A DNA stretch of 64,000 nucleotides, from positions 828,033 to 892,032 of the forward strand of contig SCFE01000073.1 in assembly GCA_004352715.1 (NCBI GenBank), read 5' to 3'. Under the pieces are notes generated by a model that did not search any database, was not told the DNA's origin, and saw only the letters and a list, made by a program, of their open reading frames with translations. This DNA comes from Hofstenia miamia. Taxonomy: Eukaryota; Xenacoelomorpha; Acoela. The position numbers and the translations under genes are program-made. Numbering within the stretch: the first letter of the stretch is position 1; every line of letters begins with the position of its first letter. Shown here piece after piece: positions 59,271 to 64,000 of this stretch.

Positions 59271-59446
59271 TATTTATATTTATTCAAGTTATTCTTTCAA
59301 ACAGTAAAAAGAAAACACTGATGACATTTATTTAGGTTATGAATATACTCTTTATTTCAGACATGATAAATTTCGGCCCGGGTGTTAAATTTTTCAGGCC
59401 TAGGCCCGGCCCGGGTGCTTCCCAATAATTCCAGGTTCCAACTCTG

Positions 59447-59454
59447 GTGACAAC
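59447..59454. repeat. hAT target-site duplication, right
   Basis: GTGACAAC, partner of 58077-58084. Confidence 0.7.
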
Positions 59455-60674
59455 TAGGTCAGTTATTCTGTTTTTTGCAAGTAGACCAGCCAGTGAATTC
59501 CAAGATGAGTTCGGACCCCGGCGTGAATTAAGGATGAAAATTAGAGATTTTAGATATCCTCAGTGACTGATTAGGGCCTAAAACGTTATGGAAGCCATCA
59601 CAAATTGTAAAAATGAGCAGGTTATTTACTGGTAACAATATTAAGAACAATGACATCCTTGAGTTAAATAATTACTAGAAAATACGACATTAAATTGTTT
59701 TTTGCTGCTGTAGCACAGTGCTGCAACTGTATTTTATATAAAAGAGACAATATTACACGTCCTATAAATTTTATAGCAATCGTTTTAACAGAGTAATTGG
59801 TACACCATGATAACGGAGTCATTTCTAAACAAAAAAATGTGTCACCATAGAAATATGTATGTTCTACAAATAGAAGTTGCACTTAGTAATACTTATCAAA
59901 TCACATCACTGTATAAATCATTTCTATTCTTGAGCAAATTTAAAATTGGGTGCAATACAAATTTGCCTTTATATATGTAGAATGAGAGTGTAACATCATG
60001 AGATCAAAAATATTTCATGACAAAAATATATTTTCTGCGAACATACTTGGCCTTGACTATATAAATTTGTATATGTTTATCAATTTAAATTTTTTTATTA
60101 TATGTGAATTACAAAAGCGCTATGTAGTACGCCTCGAGTAAGCCTAAATGCAATGATCAAGCTCAATTGTGTTTACACCACACACATTTTCAAAATGTTG
60201 CCATATTTCTGATAATAAGCATTTGAAAGCAAGAAAGTTAGTAAGTTAATGTACGCAACCTGCAGCACACTGACTGCTATTAGATAAAGGCCAACATCTG
60301 TACAAGAGGAAATTTGGGCGGATTTATTGTAGTTCTAGAAAAACAAATGCATTAAAAATATCATTGGAGTTTTCTACCTTTAACTTATTAATTGCTGTGC
60401 TAGATAAACTTGACTGGTTTAGTAAAAGTGTTTAATTAAGTTTTGTTGATAAGCCCTCTAAATTTTGTCTGCACTAAAACTAAGATCAATTACAAATAAT
60501 TTCAATAGTTGATGATATTCAATTTTTGAAAAAATAATTCCCTTCAAAAAAATTATATTTGATTAAGTGGAATTTTAAGCACGTTCATTAATCATCTTCT
60601 AAATGACTACTCTGAACTGTTGAGATCACATCGATTTCTAAGAACTAGAATACAGGAAGTTGTTCATTTAGTAT
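59455..60674. other. No recognisable gene
   Basis: AT-rich, no motif recognised. Confidence 0.5.
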
Positions 60675-61055
60675 GTTTTTTAAAAATCAATTTTAAAGAT
60701 CAAACCGTTTTTTCACATTTACAAAGAATTTTCTCCAAGCCTATAAGGAAATTTGAAAATCTTGGGGGCATGGGTAGGTCTATTGAGGAACATACTTTAA
60801 TGCAAGGGTGAAAATTTTTAGAAAGTGTATTGTTGGAGCAGAGTTCTTGAAAAGATTAACAAGTTTTCTTTGAAAATTTCGAATTTTTGAAAAAGATTTA
60901 AATTCTCTTCATACCTAATGTTCTTGTATTTATAAGGTTCTGAGTTCTTGGATTCAACAAAAAACTTAGACTATTTCTTTATATGTGCAAAGATATCCCA
61001 AACTCGTTGAGCCATGCCGTGCGCAAAGTCAAAGGTCGCGGAGCCAAAGATCGCC
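60675..61055 (+). repeat. Dispersed repeat R1, uninterrupted copy
   Basis: Collinear with the repeat split at 35382-35966. GGTAGGTCTATTGAGGAACA followed by TACTTTAATGCAA at about 60773-60805 is the unoccupied equivalent of the mariner insertion point. Frame 60620-60811 overlaps it but similarity to the other copies is nucleotide-level with frame-breaking indels, so it is not coding. Confidence 0.7.
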
Positions 61056-61436
61056 CTTTCAGATTCAGAATAGCTCTAATAGTTTTTTGAGCTATAAACG
61101 ATAAAAAAATTTTTTAAAGGATCATGATAATTTTTTAAAAATTCCCAGGCAGCTTAAGCTTAAGGTTAATAGAATTCTTGAGCAAAGCAAAATATTTCAG
61201 TAACCATTTATTCAATTGATAAACATACAGGGTAATTCAAGAGAAGAGTAAAAATTTTTATTTGCAATATGCAAATCACGTGATATTGCCATCCTACAAG
61301 AAATTAATGCAATTCAATATCACCCATCAAAGCAAGCTTAGTTAAAGAAATCTTTGAAAAGGCATAGAAGATTGCCTGATTTATACTGAGAGTGAATTGA
61401 CTCCCTACGTTGATGATCCTGAAGCTCTGCATTGAT
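61056..61436. other. Upstream part of a mariner-like relic, or unannotated
   Basis: 61370-61436 reads SELTPYVDDPEALH then a stop in the frame that leads into the mariner-like catalytic block, so the relic probably extends left; boundaries and terminal repeats were not found. Confidence 0.3.
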
Positions 61437-61738
61437 TCTTTTCCACAGACGAGGAGAATTATTATTTGAATGGCCTGCTGAATACACAAAACATTAGATA
61501 TTGGAAAGGTAAAATCTCATTGGAATTTGTAATTCCAGGGTTGGATAGTGTGTGGCTAGATTTCAATGAGAATATGATTATACAAGAGGTGCATAAATGT
61601 CGGCTTTCCTCAATACCTCAATTGAAGGAATTCTCCAAAATTACATTGGATGTGCCATTAAATCTATTCCATAGCTACTGGAAAAGTTTTCAAAAATGTA
61701 TTCAAATTTCTGGAGAACATATTGCAATGGAACAATGA
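61437..61738 (+). pseudogene. Mariner-like transposase relic
   Basis: The plus-strand frame begins after an in-frame TGA with FFSTDEENYYLNGLLNTQNI then RYWKGK, matching the FSDEAHF.LNGYVNKQN.RYW block around the first catalytic Asp of mariner-like (IS630 superfamily) transposases. It ends with IPQLKEF..I.LDVPLNLFHSYW followed by KSFQKCIQISGEHIAMEQ, matching the C-terminal LK..I..IP..ML...W..F..R...C....G.HIE tail also seen in the element at 35510-35827. The middle with the second Asp and the PPRSPDL block is missing, so the copy is internally deleted and inactive. Confidence 0.7.
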
Positions 61739-62157
61739 TATTATTTAAATAAAATAAATTTTGTTGTGTATTTGTTCATTTAAAACCTGTTTATTGTTTT
61801 TCGGAAGCTGTAACAAATTACTCAAAGAAACAAAAATTTGGCTATTCCAGTTAAACCGTACTGTATATCATGTTCAAATTACAAAGCAATATTTATCTTC
61901 TTCACTCCGTTATGGCACTTGATATCATGGCAACCTCACACCAATGGCAAGAATATAACCTAATAGTTTTATAATGCTACTTAGAAAAATTAATTGTCAC
62001 CATACAATAATTGTTCAAATCCGAAATTCCAAGACGAACCTACGCGCTTAAAGCAAAAAACTTGAACCGTTTCAACCTGAAAAAACTGCACAAAAAGTTT
62101 TCTTCACTAATGGCTCCCACCTTGCCATTTCATCCATGTGCATTTCTTTGATCATGC
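61739..62157. other. No recognisable gene
   Basis: AT-rich, no motif recognised. Confidence 0.5.
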
Positions 62158-62360
62158 ATAGGAAAACAAGAAATTTGGGAATTTTGTAATTTCGAAACAG
62201 CATTTGACGAGATCGTATTTAAATGCAACGACGTAATTTCGTCATTTTAGAAATTTCGAGTAGCTTAAAGCCGTATACAAATCAGATATTACAAGCTGAA
62301 ATCAAATCGAACCTAACAGAACCAAACCGTTTATAAACCGATCTATTATTTATGTTCGAT
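62158..62360 (+). repeat. Dispersed repeat R3, copy 2
   Basis: Aligns with 31090-31285 in the same orientation; includes CAGATATTACAAGCTGAAAT and AACCGTTTATAAACCGATC. Confidence 0.5.
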
Positions 62361-62777
62361 TCCGCTTCTGCATCTACCACCAATACTTAATGATGGTTGA
62401 ACTATAGAGATAAGAATTATTTTATTGTCTGTGCTTAATTTTTTAAATTCAGTATAGATTCATGTAGTTTATTAGCAATAAACTGAAACTTAGCAAAACA
62501 TCTTAAGCAGCCAAATTGTGTTGCTAGGGCCATTCGTCTTAAAAGTACGTAAGCACATAGTCAAACAAAAATGTTCAAGTTGCTACATCGAGTGGACATA
62601 ATTGGTCAGCAATACGTTCATTCAAGTGTAACCATTTCAGAACAGATTTGTCACATTTAATTGAAGTAATAAATTACAACTCAATTTATATTCACATATT
62701 TTCTTTTGACATGTCAACCAGTAATAATTCTATATTTAGTTGCTACTATGCTTCATATCTAAATGTACATGAACATT

Positions 62778-62818
<41 letters not shown>

Positions 62819-63044
62819 GAGATGAAAATGTGCCTAGATTAAGAGTGTATAACGAATTTCAATTTCCACGTACATACGAATTATTACTAGAGTAGGAATA
62901 AATCTAAGAATTATTGTCATAACAATTTTAGTTATATCGAAAAAACAGCATGTATTTTTCATAATGAAAATGTTTATCCCAAGCATAGAATTTCAGCAAC
63001 AAAGAACTAAGGATTGACTGATTCATGTGAAGATCACGCTCCAG
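62361..63044. other. No recognisable gene
   Basis: AT-rich, with a (TA)n tract at 62783-62816. The frame 62648-62842 reads through that tract and is not a gene. Confidence 0.5.
62783..62816. repeat. (TA)n microsatellite
   Basis: About 17 TA units. Confidence 0.95.
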
Positions 63045-63087
63045 TTATTATTATTATTATTATTATTGTTATTATTATTATTATTAT
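63045..63087. repeat. (TTA)n target microsatellite of retrotransposon copy 2
   Basis: TTA repeats with one GTT variant directly abutting the 3' end of the second R4/Dong-type copy. Confidence 0.95.
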
Positions 63088-63296
63088 CCTTGCATCTCAC
63101 CGCTTCATGCTGGTATCCCTCTCAGCTCAGGGAACTCACCAGTTCCCAGGGAGTCTGAGAGCTTTCCTCAGGACTCTAGCTGTTCCTAACAATGCTGCCT
63201 TCTGTGCTACTGCTCCTCCCCACTTTGGTACTCCCAACTCCTCCAAGTATCTCGTATGCTTCTTACTCACTGCTCCTAGTGCGCCTACTACTACCG
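63088..63296 (-). mobile_element. R4/Dong-type retrotransposon, copy 2 (3' end only)
   Basis: Same 3' UTR and C-terminus as 39625-39850, same minus orientation, same abutment on (TAA)n. It runs into the terminal N gap, so its length and whether it is full length are unknown. It has the five residues deleted in copy 1 and no frameshift in the visible part. Confidence 0.88.
63136..63296 (-). CDS. RLE retrotransposon polyprotein, C-terminus (partial)
   Basis: An open frame from the gap edge to TGA at 63136 gives about 53 codons: VVVGALGAVSKKHTRYLEEL then GVPKWGGAVAQKAALLGTAR then VLRKALRLPGNW and stop. This is the segment after the restriction-like endonuclease, which is typical of R4-like proteins (the VVPVVVGALG.V.K block). 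The endonuclease, knuckle and reverse transcriptase would lie in the gap. The stop is followed by a 48-base 3' UTR to the TAA tract. Confidence 0.85.
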
Positions 63297-64000
63297 NNNN
63301 NNNNNNNNNNNNNNNNNNNNNNNNNNNNNNNNNNNNNNNNNNNNNNNNNNNNNNNNNNNNNNNNNNNNNNNNNNNNNNNNNNNNNNNNNNNNNNNNNNNN
63401 NNNNNNNNNNNNNNNNNNNNNNNNNNNNNNNNNNNNNNNNNNNNNNNNNNNNNNNNNNNNNNNNNNNNNNNNNNNNNNNNNNNNNNNNNNNNNNNNNNNN
63501 NNNNNNNNNNNNNNNNNNNNNNNNNNNNNNNNNNNNNNNNNNNNNNNNNNNNNNNNNNNNNNNNNNNNNNNNNNNNNNNNNNNNNNNNNNNNNNNNNNNN
63601 NNNNNNNNNNNNNNNNNNNNNNNNNNNNNNNNNNNNNNNNNNNNNNNNNNNNNNNNNNNNNNNNNNNNNNNNNNNNNNNNNNNNNNNNNNNNNNNNNNNN
63701 NNNNNNNNNNNNNNNNNNNNNNNNNNNNNNNNNNNNNNNNNNNNNNNNNNNNNNNNNNNNNNNNNNNNNNNNNNNNNNNNNNNNNNNNNNNNNNNNNNNN
63801 NNNNNNNNNNNNNNNNNNNNNNNNNNNNNNNNNNNNNNNNNNNNNNNNNNNNNNNNNNNNNNNNNNNNNNNNNNNNNNNNNNNNNNNNNNNNNNNNNNNN
63901 NNNNNNNNNNNNNNNNNNNNNNNNNNNNNNNNNNNNNNNNNNNNNNNNNNNNNNNNNNNNNNNNNNNNNNNNNNNNNNNNNNNNNNNNNNNNNNNNNNNN
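63297..64000. other. Assembly gap to window end
   Basis: 704 Ns in the window, starting inside a repetitive retrotransposon, which is probably why assembly stopped here. Confidence 1.

Larger units (their letters stand above)
58085..59446. mobile_element. Non-autonomous hAT-like element split by a Tc1-like insertion
   Basis: The left end CACAGTTAGGACC (58085-58097) is an imperfect inverted repeat (10 of 13) of the right end, CAGAGTTGGAACC on the minus strand (59434-59446). Both continue into GC-rich GGCCCGGGC blocks (58118-58140; 59374-59418). The 8-bp flanking duplication supports hAT. Without the nested element it would be about 355 bp with no coding capacity. The same CAGAGTTGGAA terminus occurs at 28566 and 29410. 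Confidence 0.7.

Noticed and set aside
3075-63044. CRISPR arrays, operons or a bacterial-type defence system
   Set aside because: No regularly spaced palindromic repeats, no long adjacent open frames and a clearly eukaryotic repeat content.

Overview
The window is 64 kb of AT-rich (roughly 70% A+T by eye) eukaryotic intergenic or intronic DNA, interrupted by N gaps at 901-1900, 2892-3047, 36724-36858 and 63297-64000 and by isolated single Ns. No intact host gene, rRNA or tRNA could be recognised on either strand. The mixture of Tc1/mariner, hAT-like, Helitron-like and RLE-bearing (R4/Dong-type) non-LTR elements, many (TA)n arrays and very low gene density suggests a large, heterozygous invertebrate metazoan genome assembled from short reads. 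The phylum cannot be fixed from this sequence; arthropod or cnidarian are both plausible.

Layout. 1-3074 holds fragments that are near-identical to 25063-26138 and 20915-21923 but in swapped order, separated by gaps. 6563-7904 is an old Tc1-like element with a readable but broken transposase. 8600-10150 has GC-rich hAT-like relics and a homeodomain-site-like AATTA-rich block. 15166-15193 has the hairpin-plus-CTAG form of a Helitron 3' end. 18713-19120 and 25639-26047 are diverged copies of one repeat. 22486-24432 is a patch of GC-rich transposon ends. 28001-29620 is an 0.8 kb duplication around a single N. 32106-32420 is a MITE nested in a relative of itself. 35150-36065 is a dispersed repeat split by a 585-bp mariner-like element with 27-bp perfect terminal inverted repeats. 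38645-38737 is degenerate telomere-like sequence. 39625-40622 is a 5'-truncated R4/Dong-type retrotransposon sitting between (TAA)n tracts, with a second copy at 63088-63296. 55699-56532 is a 417-bp tandem duplication. 58085-59446 is a hAT-like element with an 8-bp target duplication, itself split by a 1005-bp Tc1-like element. 61437-61738 is a mariner-like transposase relic.

The only coding sequence with clear homology is transposable-element protein, all of it damaged: RLE retrotransposon C-termini, two Tc1-like transposases and two mariner-like transposases. There is no operon-like or pathway-like set of genes. I found no convincing undescribed system; the most informative signals are the target-site and nesting structures, which are internally testable (a paralogous empty site for the mariner element, a microsatellite target for the retrotransposon, and the hAT target duplication).
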